From Lojkania enalia (lineage: Eukaryota; Ascomycota; Dothideomycetes; Pleosporales), in NCBI GenBank assembly GCA_010094045.1, contig ML986626.1:1-64000 (forward strand): a stretch of 64,000 nt of DNA. The letters are read 5' to 3'. The number at the start of each line of letters is the position of its first letter. Within the stretch, counting starts at the first letter, position 1. Of the stretch, positions 22,916 through 33,882 are shown piece by piece. The position numbers and the translations under genes are program-made. Below the pieces are notes generated by a model. The model did not search any database, was not told the origin of the DNA, and was given only the letters and a program-made list of their open reading frames with translations.

Positions 22916-24619
22916 CTATGCCGCATCATCTACCACCCGTCCAGCAACAAGAGCAATCAGCGCTGCACCCACGCCCGAACCATCTTTAGCAATGCCGATT
23001 CTAACGCGCTTCTCTCCCGCCTCGCCAATCTCGGGTATCTCCCTCAACGCTTCCCGAATATAGTCTTCAAAGTTGGGATAGAACTCTACTAAAGACCCAT
23101 CGGCACCGATATCAATCACGTCCTCCTCTGCAACGTCTCCTCTGCCGCTAGACTCGACATCGCCTCGCGGAGGGTTAACGTCCGCCTTCTTCTCCGTGGT
23201 CGCAGCCGCCCCGGGCGTCTTTTCTAAACGCCCAGAATCGATGACGATGGCCGCGATGGCGACGGCAGAGAGGCGCGCCGCGCGTTTAGCAATGGCTCCG
23301 GCAATCTCCTTGACGGCCTCCGCGTCCTCAGCACTGACGGCCGAGATCATGTAGTCTCTATCCAGCGTCTGTCTGATTTGCTTGTAGCCAGGGCTATTGT
23401 CGCTAGCGCAGATGCTCAAGAAGCTGGTGTCGATCCCCCACTGCCTGAAGAGCGGACTGCCTTCATGGATCTGTGTCGTGCTGTGGATATCATTCGTTCC
23501 CGAGTTTTCGTCCCTGAAGAGAGGAACATTGGGATCCTCGAGAAGCGTAACGAGAGCCAGTCGGAGGATCTCGCCAAGAAACATGCCAGACACACGCTTT
23601 TCAAACATCTGGATGCCCGGATTGACAGACTTTGCATCGAGTTCAATGTCATATGACGTATTCGGCAGAGTGCGGAGTGAGTTATCAAAGGAGCCCCATT
23701 CCGTATTGACAACCATTTCACCAGTAGACTTGTCGTACGCGCCGGCATCCTTGTTCTTTATGAGCTTCGCGACCTTATTCAATTTCTCAACGTACGCTCC
23801 GTTGGTTCCAGTACCGAAGATGGCGCCCAGTAGAGTGCCCGTTTTCCCAGGAGACTGGTACGACCGAGCCATTAGTGTTCCTACAGTATCATTCACCAAT
23901 GCGGCAACCCTGACGGGCAGATGGAGGGCGTCAATCTCTGCCTGGAGCAGCGCGCAAACGTCCTTACCTACAGCATCCGGGATATCAAAGCCTTTAGTCC
24001 ATCGCATGAGCATGCCCTTGTTGATGCCGACCTGATTCACCGGGAAGGAGAAGGTAAAGCCGAGGCTGAATATCTCCTCCTCCTTGATGGCGTCCCCCGT
24101 CTGTCGGCGCCGAAGATGCCCCGCATAGTGGTCCTCATGGTGGGTCTTAAGGAAAGCTTCAATTTGCTTCGCGAGGAATGAGAAGAGCTCCTTGGATGTC
24201 TTTGCAACCATGAGCTCGCGCGGAATGGCGACTTTGCTTTGGGTCAACGAGAAGGTGGTGTTTCCGTGCAATCGGACGGAGCAGACGCGGAAGTTGGTGC
24301 CGCCCAGGTCGACGGACATGTAGAGGCCCTGCCATGGGTTAGAATTGCGATGGCTACACCAAACGCATGTATCCAGGCCGCACCTTCTCCGTTCCGTTCG
24401 GGACAGCAGTGACGTAGGTGGGGATTTGGCTCAACTCAGTGCCCTCCCTCTGGAGGCCCTCGTCTGCGCTCGGTCAGTACTCAATTGTGTGGTACAGATA
24501 CAGAGATCTCTGCCGAACGCACCCATCTCCCGCATGAACTCCTTGACGGCCTTGTTGACGCCATCGGCGTCGAATTCGAACTCTGCGGCGACCCGCTTGG
24601 CCTGCTCTGCCAAAGCCAT
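22916..24619 (-). CDS. glucokinase (hexokinase family)
   Basis: Three exons, 24619-24523, 24463-24384 and 24328-22916, encode 529 residues that phosphorylate glucose to glucose-6-phosphate with ATP in the cytosol. The N-terminal exon MALAEQAKRVAAEFEF splices into TELSQIPTYVTAVPNGTEKG and then the phosphate-binding DLGGTNFRVC (residues 66-75). The hexokinase signature LGFTFSFP is at 148-155, GFDIPDAVGKDVCALLQ follows, the catalytic Asp is in LVNDTVGTLMA (about D206), and GAIFGTGTNGAY and NTEWGSFD complete the sugar site. The GFDIPDAVGKD segment favours glucokinase over hexokinase. The last quarter has a 40-residue acidic and Pro/Gly-rich insertion (about TPGAAATTEKKADVNPP onward) before the final conserved GVGAALIALVA. 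An in-frame extension upstream of ATG 24619 would add a membrane-like segment foreign to the family, so I reject it. Confidence 0.95.
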
Positions 24620-25489
24620 GCTGCGCTCGGTGTGTGCGTAGAAGGTGCTGGGGGAATTGCGTGACTGTTTATTCTGCTCGGGGTTCGGGCAGGTCGGCGG
24701 GGTGTTGACGGTCGTGAAGACGATGGGACTACGGAGGGTGATGCCAGGCGATGTAACGTGCCAATGCTGCTTTGACGTGAAGTACGGCAGGACCTCGCGA
24801 GGGAGGCGCGGGGCTAGGAGGGCGAGAACCAGCACAATGAAGGCCGCGCTGAAGAAGTGGGCGGAGCAGAGGCGTAAACGCAGCGTGTCACGATGTCTCT
24901 GCGGGCTGGGGATGCAGTTGGCCTTGTTTGGGTGCGCACTGCGTCCCCGCCAACTGCTCGCCGGAGTGGAGCTCAACGTGGTGGTGGTGAAGGGGGGTCA
25001 GGGTCCCCCGCTTTGCCGTATGGTTGACCTATCGAGGGGCTCGCAGCCTCCGTGGCAGACGAGAATACTATCCAACAAACACTCTATCGGGCTGCGGCTA
25101 CCAGGGTCCAGCCAGATCTTGGGCTTCAATTCGCGCATGGAGGACTGAGGGCGCTGCACACAGCGACTGGAAGGATGGGATGGGGCATCGCGGCGTGACT
25201 GTCTAGTGCGCCGCCCCCTTGGGCTAGAAGTCCGACGCGAGAGCAGTTGAAACGGGAGGGGCTGCAAATTTGCAAAGGACAGCATCGTACGCCCGTCTTG
25301 GGTCCTGGGGGCGCCTGGCAAACCGGCCTAGCCTAGCCCAGCCCAGCCGCAGCCGTCGCCATCGAGAAAAGGCCATTGCGCTGCTCCGCAGACAATCATT
25401 ACGTCGGCGGCTGACTTTCCCCTAACGCTGGGCCCATGCCGATCTGCCGGGTGCGAATCACGATCCAGTGCCGCCATCCCGTGTCCCAC

Positions 25490-25566
<77 letters not shown>

Positions 25567-26523
25567 ACTGCTACTGCTACTGCTACTGCTACTACTTCTC
25601 TCGAGGACCTAGACAAAAGACCATCGTATAGGAGCACACTTCGCATCTTGAATGTGCACACATGTGCATGGATAGTACGCGTCACCAGAATCATATATAT
25701 ATAGCAGAGACAAGCCGTGTGTACGCCCTGCAATGAACGCTTCTTTTACTCCCACCAAACTATGTATGCTCCGCTACAGGATGCCCTCCGCTGTTCTTCC
25801 TCTTGCAGCCTCGCTCTCGCCCGCTTGCATTTCCTATAGTCCTACTTTTCGTTGCCTGTTCAAAAATGATAGTACACGCTGTCAGTCGCCGAACTAATAC
25901 AGCACTCGCGAAGAATTGCCTCCACGGCATCAAGTGTCCCAAAGCCAAAAGACATGTGCATGTATCGAAAATCCTAACAGGAACAGAACCCAAACCCCAC
26001 TGTGCAGCCCATGCAAAACATGATTAGCGGGCGCCAGCCTGTGAAGCAAGGAGACGTCGCCGTGGGAACGTCTACAATATATACGATAAGACCAAAGAAA
26101 AAAGAAAACCCGAATGAAACAACCTTGCGCTAAGGTCGGCGTGTATACGTGCAAATGTCCTCCCTGACCCGCCCCTCTAATGTGCATCATTAATTACTCG
26201 CCGAACGAGCCCGAATAAGAGTCCGCTGGCAGTTCATAATATCCCTCGACCCCAAATTCCCGGCAAGTCGCGCTGTGTAAAAGTCCCGTGCCTAATCGTG
26301 TTCCAGAAGCGAAGTTGAGTAGGAGAGCCGTGGATGGATAGCTGCCGTCAACGGCAGGTAAGAAGCCGGGGAAAACTATGTCTGTTATGGCGCGGAATCG
26401 ACAGCTTTTGAACCCAGTAGATAAGTCGTCAATGTGTCGCCCCAATCGAAAACGGTGTGGATGCAAACTCCCAACATACTCCAATTCAATGCCGCAGATG
26501 CGAAATGAAACAAATATCTTCTA
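24620..26523. other. intergenic with trinucleotide repeat
   Basis: A 1.9-kb region between the glucokinase start and the 3' end of the ketopantoate-reductase-like gene. The right side of the glucokinase start, up to roughly 25.4 kb, is GC-rich and likely its promoter. The CTA/CTG repeat lies in the middle. A 96-codon minus-strand ORF at 26194-26484 is probably 3' UTR of the next gene. Confidence 0.55.
25490..25596. repeat. compound (CTA)n(CTG)n trinucleotide repeat
   Basis: About twenty CTA units pass without interruption into six CTG units and then alternating CTACTG units, about 107 bp in all. In coding terms it could read as polyThr/polyAla or polyVal, but no surrounding gene supports translation. 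Likely length-polymorphic. Confidence 0.95.
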
Positions 26524-29186
26524 TTAACGAACGCCGATGGGAGGACGAGGTCCTAGGCTACTCTGGCTGCTGTGCGCAGAGTTTTCAGAATCTAGTTGAG
26601 CGCTGGCGCCACTGCTACCACTCCCCGCGCTAGCGCTCGCACTTCCAGTCAGACTGCGATTTTGAGGACGAGACTTGGGCGGGTAAAGATTGCTCACCCC
26701 AGCGTGTTGCTCAACTTGTTGTGGCGCAACTGCGTTTCCGTGTCCTGGCGGATGTCGCGGAACGGGCTGCCTCATCCCGGGAGGGGACGGACGTCCATTG
26801 AGCGATGGCATTCCATTCGGCGGATAGCCATTGGGAGGCGATGGTCGTCCCATGGGCCTAGGACCAGGGCTAAGAGGATTGCCGGGCGATTGACTCGCCC
26901 TACGGCTCATCGGAGGGTACGCGCCGTAAGGACCACCTTGTTGGAGCTCATCCAGGCGGGCTGCAGTTAGTGAATTAGCTCGTGATTGTTGTCCCATCTC
27001 TCCACGGTCGACGTTGCCATATCGGTTCGAGGAGTAGCCCAACAGAGGATTGTTCATGATAGAGTCATGAAGTCCAGGAACATCGGCCATCATCCTCGCA
27101 CTAGTCCGATTCTTGTTCAAACCAGGGCGGGAAAATGGGTTCCTGGACCTCCCGCCTCCCATGGGTCCCATTCCTGCCATTTCGGGATTTTTACGGATCT
27201 GACTAGCACTGGGCACTTTGCGATTGCGACGCGACGTTACACTCATCATGTCAAAATTGTCGGGGTCAATCATTGGACCAGGGCCACCGCGTGGAGCCAT
27301 TGGGTCGAAATAATCGTCCTCATCCTCGTCTTCATCGAAGCCAGCCATGGATGGGGGTGGCGGCGGGCGTCGGGGGCCACGACGCATATTGAGCTCTTGC
27401 TCTCTAAGCTGGAGCTCCTTTTGACGTAATATAAGTTCTCGTTCTCGGAGAGCAAGATCGTTTGATGAAGCTGTACCATTTTCGTACCCGCCAGCACCAC
27501 CGTCGTCCACCATGTTGTCATATAACATCAAATGGCTAAACTCCTCAAGATCATTCCCGTCGAGTGAAGGTCGTCGCGGGCCGGGGCCGGGCGGGTATCC
27601 ATTGCCATTGACCTGTCGAGGAGGGTAACCATTCATCTGACTTGGCGGAGGGCCTCTCCGCATCATTGGTGGTGGCACTCCGGAGACTGATGGAGCTCTA
27701 CTCCCTCCCGGACGCGGCCCACCCTTCATCGGGCCGTTACCATTCATCATGGGCCCACCAGGGCCACGAGGCAATGGTGCTGACGAGAGTCTTGGAGGAG
27801 GCATTGGTGGGCCTCCGTTCTGCATAGGAGCATTGAGACCCTGTGGCTTGTTCCGATTCTGAGTGTTAATGTGATGAAGCATGGCGTAGAGTGTTTCGAT
27901 GCGGGGCACGGCGACATTGGACTCCTGTGAAAGCTTTAGAGGTGATCCAAGATATGTTTCAATTTCCATTGGCCGACCCGATGTGAAATCCAGGTACATG
28001 GTGCTGTTAGTTTCCTGGGGCTGTGTCATCTTCTGAATTGTGGTTTCCCGGAAATCTGGAGGAAATGTGCAGCCCTGAGCCTTAGCAAGCGATAGTAGCT
28101 CATCAATTGTGCCTAAAATTAGCGGGCGGACGCCGACCTTCTCTAACAATTCAAGATGGTTAGGTGTATCGAAAAGAACACTAGCCGGCTCGAAAGCAAT
28201 TGCGCTGAGCGGAATGTCAGTGTAGCACTTTCCTAAGTGAGACGGGCTGGGCGGCTTACCCGATCATCCGCTCATACTGCTGCTGGCGAATATTGGGTGA
28301 CACCTTGCAGTCCACCTGTCCAGAGCCTAGGGTCATCGCGAGGGCTTCTGCCATGTCCGACTGAATCTGCACCGGAATGGATGGATTCTTATTCGCCGGG
28401 CCAACCCAAATATCGGTCGCGCCCCGGTGTTCAAACTCGCTCGCGCCCAGCTGAGCAATCTCAACCCCAGATACCAATGACAATACTACGTTCGTTGGAA
28501 ATCTTTGTTCGAGATATGATTCGACTCCTAGACTGTGTGTGGTGTTCATAAGGATGCAGGTGTGTTGAGGAGAGACAACCGATTCGATGATGTTGGCGAT
28601 ATCGTATACATCGGGGAGGGCCTTGACGCAGAGGAGTACGTAGTCGAAAGGCTGTTTGGAAGAATGGGCAGCATCTTCGGGGGTTCGGACAACTGTGGGC
28701 ATTTTGTTAGCTCGGTCGCCGTTATAGAGTTAGGCCTAGTGCAAGCGTACCAGAGTAGGGTTTGAATCGTTCGTTGCCGTACAAAGCGGATCTGTTCTGT
28801 TAGCAATTGACTGACGTAGTCGATGGGGCGACGGCTGGCTTACTTGAATGAGATGCCGTACTGGGCTACGGACTCAAACCCAGATTTCCACACAAGCGTA
28901 ACGTCGCAGGCGTTGGTCGCTTGTAGCCGCCACGATAGGAACGCCGAGACGGCATTGCCCCCCACTGGACATGGTGAAGTCAGCGACGGTTCATTCAAGT
29001 ATGTAGATAAATACTGGACAGAGAGAGAGGGTGCTAGATGGGCGAGAGGAGGGTCGGACAGGGATAGTCCCAGGCCAGAGGCCCAGCGAGTGTGACGGCA
29101 TAGGAGCAGCAATTGTCGCGCGATGGAAAGCAGAGCGAACGCGACGCACCTGACAGGATTCGTAGTCTAGGCGTGGCCGGAGCCAT
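26524..29186 (-). CDS. ketopantoate reductase-like protein with long disordered C-terminal tail
   Basis: Five exons, 29186-29150, 28964-28844, 28791-28751, 28692-28260 and 28204-26524, encode 770 residues. Residues 1-320 are an ApbA/PanE domain: the junctions give RILSVGGNAVSAFLSWRL (nucleotide-binding turn), DVTLVWKSGFESVAQYGISFKS, VVRTPEDAA, FDYVLLCVKALPD and the C-terminal half GAIAFEPASVLFDTPNHLELLEKVG. Family enzymes reduce 2-dehydropantoate with NADPH for coenzyme A synthesis. The remaining 450 residues are Pro/Gly/Asn/Met-rich and disordered, interrupted by a short charged coiled coil (LRERELILRQKELQLREQE) and an acidic DEDEDEDDYFD patch. The added tail and a GxGxxG-like motif altered to SVGGNAV suggest a role other than simple pantothenate synthesis. 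The acceptor at ctcag (28205) was chosen because the nearer ttag breaks the frame. Confidence 0.83.
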
Positions 29187-32100
29187 AGCGAGTGCTGGCC
29201 AGTGGTGTTGTTGTCGGGCGGGCGTGGAGGAAAAGAGAGTCGGCGGAGGTGAGGAGCCAAAAAGATTGGCGTCGAGTGCCGCGTAGCCAGGTCAGACGCG
29301 GTGTGTGTCCGTCGGCGACAGTTGCAAGCAGTGTAATTATTGATTAAGATAAGTACCGGGAATGAGCGTGCGAGGGTCGAGGGACAGTTCACGGCGTCGA
29401 CATGGAACAGGTGAATAAAGAGAGGCGGTGGTGGGCGGGCGACGAAGTCTTCTCAACAGTCGGTCGCGAAGTAGAGCGCAGGCGGAAACCACAACTGCGC
29501 AGGGTGCACACACGACGAATGAGCTCGGCCGGGCCAAGGAAAGCGCAAGCGGACACAGGACGCGGGCCACAGGTGCCACGACAGGAGAGACTGAAAGCGA
29601 GTGGATGCTGGATGCTTCGCGCGGCTCGCAGCGGGCAAGAGAGGCCTTGGGGAGGAGGGGGGGTAAAGCAGAAGAGGGGGTTAGGGAGAGAGAATTGGTG
29701 GATGGCTGGGTGGAGACGGCGGAGGAGAGGGGACAGAGACAGCCCAGAGGGATCTGACGAGGGTTGATGCGCTGCTATCTTAAAGCTGGACGTGCCACTC
29801 TCGAGAGCCTGCCTCCTGTTCCTTGCTCACACGGCCGATTCGCTAGTCTAGGGTGCTAGAATGGGAACCGGTCGGACAACCACTATTATTGCAGAGTGAC
29901 GGCCCGCATTGCTATCTATCACTGGCGACGGCCAGCATGCCGCCAACGACACAGGTACGGTCCATGCCACTATTCGCCCCGTCGCTCGCCGCCTTGCTGG
30001 ATGAGCCTACCTTGTTGCTTTGCGGCGCGAGACAGCTACATACATACATATATCGTGACGTTAGGTTGCCAACGGCCGCCCAGGTATTGCAACTTTGCAA
30101 GGGTTCTGGATACGAGACGACGCAGTGCGCCAGGACGCCGCTATCAGTGGCCTCCGCACAGGCTTCTGGACACTGGACGCTGGACATGCAGTCTAGCAGC
30201 TCCAAGCTCCAAGCTCCAAGCTCCAGCCTCTAGGGCAGATTGCCGGAGCTCAGGTGAAAAAAACCTCGCATCTCTACCCTGCTTGCGTGGCCATCCGCCC
30301 GAAATGGCGATCCGCCCTCTTCGCTGCCCTGGCCGCCTCGCCTGCAGAGGGAGATCTTGCGCACCGCGCCTATCAGGAGACGCCAGAGCAGACCGCGTTC
30401 GCCGACGACGCCATTCTCACCTCGCAGGCAATACCTACATGCTTTTCGCCTTTCGTCGTAGCGCTCGAGATGGCGGCCTCCTTTTCTGCGCGACCATCGC
30501 GTACTACGCTCACAGTGTAGTTCGAGTTCACCTGGACAGGATCCTGGCGTTGAATGTTCTCTCGCGCCTGCGGTGGGCTGCGGCCAAGCCGCCTCCTCCA
30601 CGCCATGCTATCATCGTCGATTGGACGTGCACTGGCAAATGTCCGCGTCCTGGGACTCCACCGTTGCGGGCAGACCTGTGGTTGCTGCATCCGGGATGGC
30701 GTCGTCCCAGATTGACGTTGGAAACAGCCAGCTTAATCTCCCAGCTCCATGTCTATTGCCCCGCCCTCACCAGAGCATAAGCAGCACCCTTCTTTACTAT
30801 GCAAGTAATGTTTACAGCACCTGTCAATAGTAACATACATCATCAATGTCTCGGGCGCGCCGGATACCCCTTTTCTGGGTCCTTCTCCCCGCGGCACACT
30901 ATCGCGGCGCGTGCAGACATGGACGAATCCACGGTCGAGAGCCACTTGTATCGCAAAGCAAAACACCCGTCCCGACCTACAGTACGCCTTCCGGCGCCGC
31001 TGAAGGGCCGCGGGGGGCCTACGCATCAAACGATGCCGACGAGAAGTGTCGGGTTCGTCTATATGCACCGCATGAACCAAGGTGCAACGAGCTCGCGTGG
31101 TTTGAGGTTGAGGAGCCTACCAACCCGGAGAGTAATAATAGACGACTGCTATCGACGCCACATCACCTTGACGCCTCGTCCTAATTTACAATGCACGATG
31201 TACCACAGTCATCCGTATCGGTTGCCTAGGAATGTTGCATATCGCACATGAAGACCGCTAAAGTCTTGTGTTTTGAACGAGTTTCCCACAAATCTGACTT
31301 GGATATGAGGAGACTGACTCAATCACGGCTCAATCAATTGAATGAGTGGCTATCTGAGATGAGGCTCGACCGACTTCGAGATGCAATCAGCAATCGTGAA
31401 TTGAAAAGTACGCCGCCCTGACGCTCACGTTTTAATTTCCAGAAAGCTTATTCGGATGTTTTCTACGCATTCGACTCCCCTGGGCACAGATGGCCCCGTC
31501 TCCGGGCGTCCAAGCCAATTCCTGCACCACCGCTGCAAGGTTGCGGCGATTCCCATCTGATCAGCCCAACATGGTTTCATATTATTTGAACCTCGCAGGA
31601 ACCCAAAGTCCAAACCCCTCCCTTCCACGTCGCCTTACCCCTCGATTCACTTCGCCACTTGCCACTACACTTTGAAACAAAGTGTTCCTATGTTCTCTGC
31701 GCTAGCGGCAAATCTGTCCCCGTACATGTAATGTAGATCTACAGCCATACCGAACCTATGTCGACCTCTATATCGGGTGCCCCTTTAGTTTGCACCACGG
31801 CTATGCCAGCTTCCGGAACGCCGTCAACTTAGCACGACTATACGCGAACGTCGTTTAGAATTCATTCAGACAGGAATGACAGCGGGCAGTTTCTCGGAGA
31901 CGTCGGGACAACGTCCAGCAACCGACTACAGATCACTTTCAGGCACAACTGCCTAGAGATGTGCTCTCAGTAAGGACAACATTGCCATCTACCTATCTCT
32001 AACCCAAGAGCGTCGACATGACTATGAGCCCAGAACGCCCTCATAACGCTCAGGCACTTTTCTAACGCGTCTTTCTCGCCTATTCAATGCTTCGTGGACT

Positions 32101-33882
32101 CGCGAAGCTGAGACCGCTTACCGTCCTGAGAGTGGCATAGCTTGCAAAAATACCTGATTGTAACAAGGAACATTGTGAGCTAGCGCCCAAGCTCGCCTTC
32201 AAGGAACTCCCGAGCACCAATTGCAGATCCTCGCTGACCCGCTGATCACGATACATTGCAGCATGGGAAATTTGAAGAATTCCATTATTCCGCGGAGTAT
32301 ACATTGAGAGCTCCAGCAATCTCCAATCTATGTCCAAACCCTCCAATATAGCATCACCCTGTACGGTCGATCCGGCGCGCGGTAACTGACAGCGCGTGCT
32401 GCACAACAAAAGTAACAGTCTACGTATCAGACCCTTGAACAGAAATGCTGAGAACGTGAATCATGGCAAATAGCGAGAATAGCCACGTCACCAACGAAGC
32501 GAAAAGAAACCAACGTGTGAATTTCAATATCTCGAATCACTCCTAAGGTCACAACTCGCACACAAACCCACACAACAAATCGCAATCCGGAACGTCTCAG
32601 AGACTTTCGCTCAAACTAACCGCTCTAAGGACAACAGCCTCGTGCGTGTTTCGATGCCTCGCGGCGCCGCAGACGAGAAGCCAAGCGGGTCTCTCGTAGC
32701 TCGCAACCAGGAACCGGAGGCGATCGTGCCGTTCCCGAACGTGGCGCTCGCCTGGCTCTCGCTTCTGGAAGAGCAAGCGCATCGCGGGCCGTAATTCTCG
32801 ACTCGTGTACGTCTGCCGATAGCGTCGTCAGTGGCTGCAATTCACATCCTTATACCAAAAATCCTAAAAGCTCAATTCATCAACCCTTCAAAGTCGTACG
32901 AGTAGTATCGATTCCCAAAATACTCTATCCTCTCCTATCCAATCATACCCCCGCAGTAGAACCCAGCCTAAGCCGTATCAAACCTACACCCCCATCCCGC
33001 CCGCTCCCGGCTCGCAAACTCTACCAATCGCCCATCACAATCCCCGTCAAGTCCAAACCAGGCCCCCTCCCCCTTCCAGACAAATCCGCCCGCTCACCGG
33101 ATAAACCCCAACCCTAATTCCCCAATCTCACCACCCATCCGCATACCGTTCCTCCTCGGGAACGGAATACTGTACGTATGTAATGCAACTCTCTTCATAC
33201 CATGTCCACACATACGCAGCCGCCAATCAACCCCTGCAAATTCCCACACCTTTCCGGCCCCATCCGAATGGCCCCCTCTCCCTTTTCCATCGATCGAATC
33301 TCAAAAACCCTGCAACCTCTCGATGCCGAAGCGAGACTTGCACTATCCAGTTTTCCAGGATTCTTTTTCTTTTTCCTTTTTCTTGTTGGTTGGCTTTCCC
33401 GTGTTGTGCTTCCCGTCGTATTCCGGATGTCGTATTTTGGAGCGTATAAGAGGATGCTGCTAAGCAACAGGCATGCTGCCAACTTTTTCATTATTCGTCT
33501 TGAGAACTGCCGGGGGTAACAGAGATCATGCAACGCACGCGTTACCGGCCCATCTATGTAGTTCTCGCGGGCATGGGCCCCAATCTTACAAGTCACGTTT
33601 TCAATTTGGCACATTGCACACTGGTTTCTCGAGATTTATTCCTGATTGCTGGAGTCCTCGTCAGTTCCCCCCTGACAAAGAGCATCGGTACGACCTCCAT
33701 CTAAACCACAAAAACCTTCATTATCTGAAATTTGCCCATCCAACGCCAAAGCTGGTTTTCCGTTAAATAGGGGACCCCTTTCGGCGGATACCTTTGAAAG
33801 ACACTCCCGTAGGATTGAACTCTGTTGACCGGAGCAACGAGAAAAGCCTAAGCCACCTCATTCAAGTACCTCACAACCAGAC
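29187..33882. other. long intergenic region, no supportable gene
   Basis: A 4.7-kb gap, upstream of the ketopantoate-reductase-like gene and ending at the 3' end of SUB2. The left 1.6 kb is GC-rich and contains a 294-codon frame (29896-30780) rich in Arg, Cys and Pro, as expected of a random frame in GC-rich DNA. A 7-bp run of CTCCAAG units lies at about 30199-30225. Further right there is only scattered short ORFs, including one of 46 codons at 32653-32793. I see no RNA gene. Confidence 0.5.
30199..30228. repeat. short 7-bp tandem repeat
   Basis: Four imperfect units of CTCCAAG inside the long intergenic region. Of no evident function. Confidence 0.8.

Noticed and set aside
23397..24035. 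212-codon plus-strand ORF inside glucokinase
   Set aside because: Antisense shadow of the glucokinase gene.
24620..24976. In-frame N-terminal extension of glucokinase with a hydrophobic segment
   Set aside because: Glucokinases begin close to MALAEQ-type sequences; the extension is low-complexity and would add a membrane anchor foreign to the family.
25458..25733. Two ORFs reading through the CTA/CTG repeat (polyThr/Ala and polyVal)
   Set aside because: They are by-products of a trinucleotide repeat that has no stop in several frames; flanks show no coding character.
26194..26484. 96-codon minus-strand ORF just downstream of the ketopantoate-reductase-like gene
   Set aside because: It lies where the 3' UTR of that gene is expected, has no domain, and no promoter space.
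28201..28232. Nearest acceptor (ttag at 28233) for the last intron of the ketopantoate-reductase-like gene
   Set aside because: It shifts the frame after ERMIG; the acceptor ctcag ending at 28205 restores GAIAFEPASVLF.
29896..30780. 294-codon plus-strand ORF
   Set aside because: Composition is dominated by Arg, Cys, Pro and His as expected of a random frame in GC-rich DNA; there are overlapping ORFs in other frames, no domain, and no coherent splice model.
32653..32793. 46-codon plus-strand ORF beginning MPRGAADEKPSG
   Set aside because: Fairly coding-like composition but too short and isolated; equally long overlapping frames exist on the minus strand.
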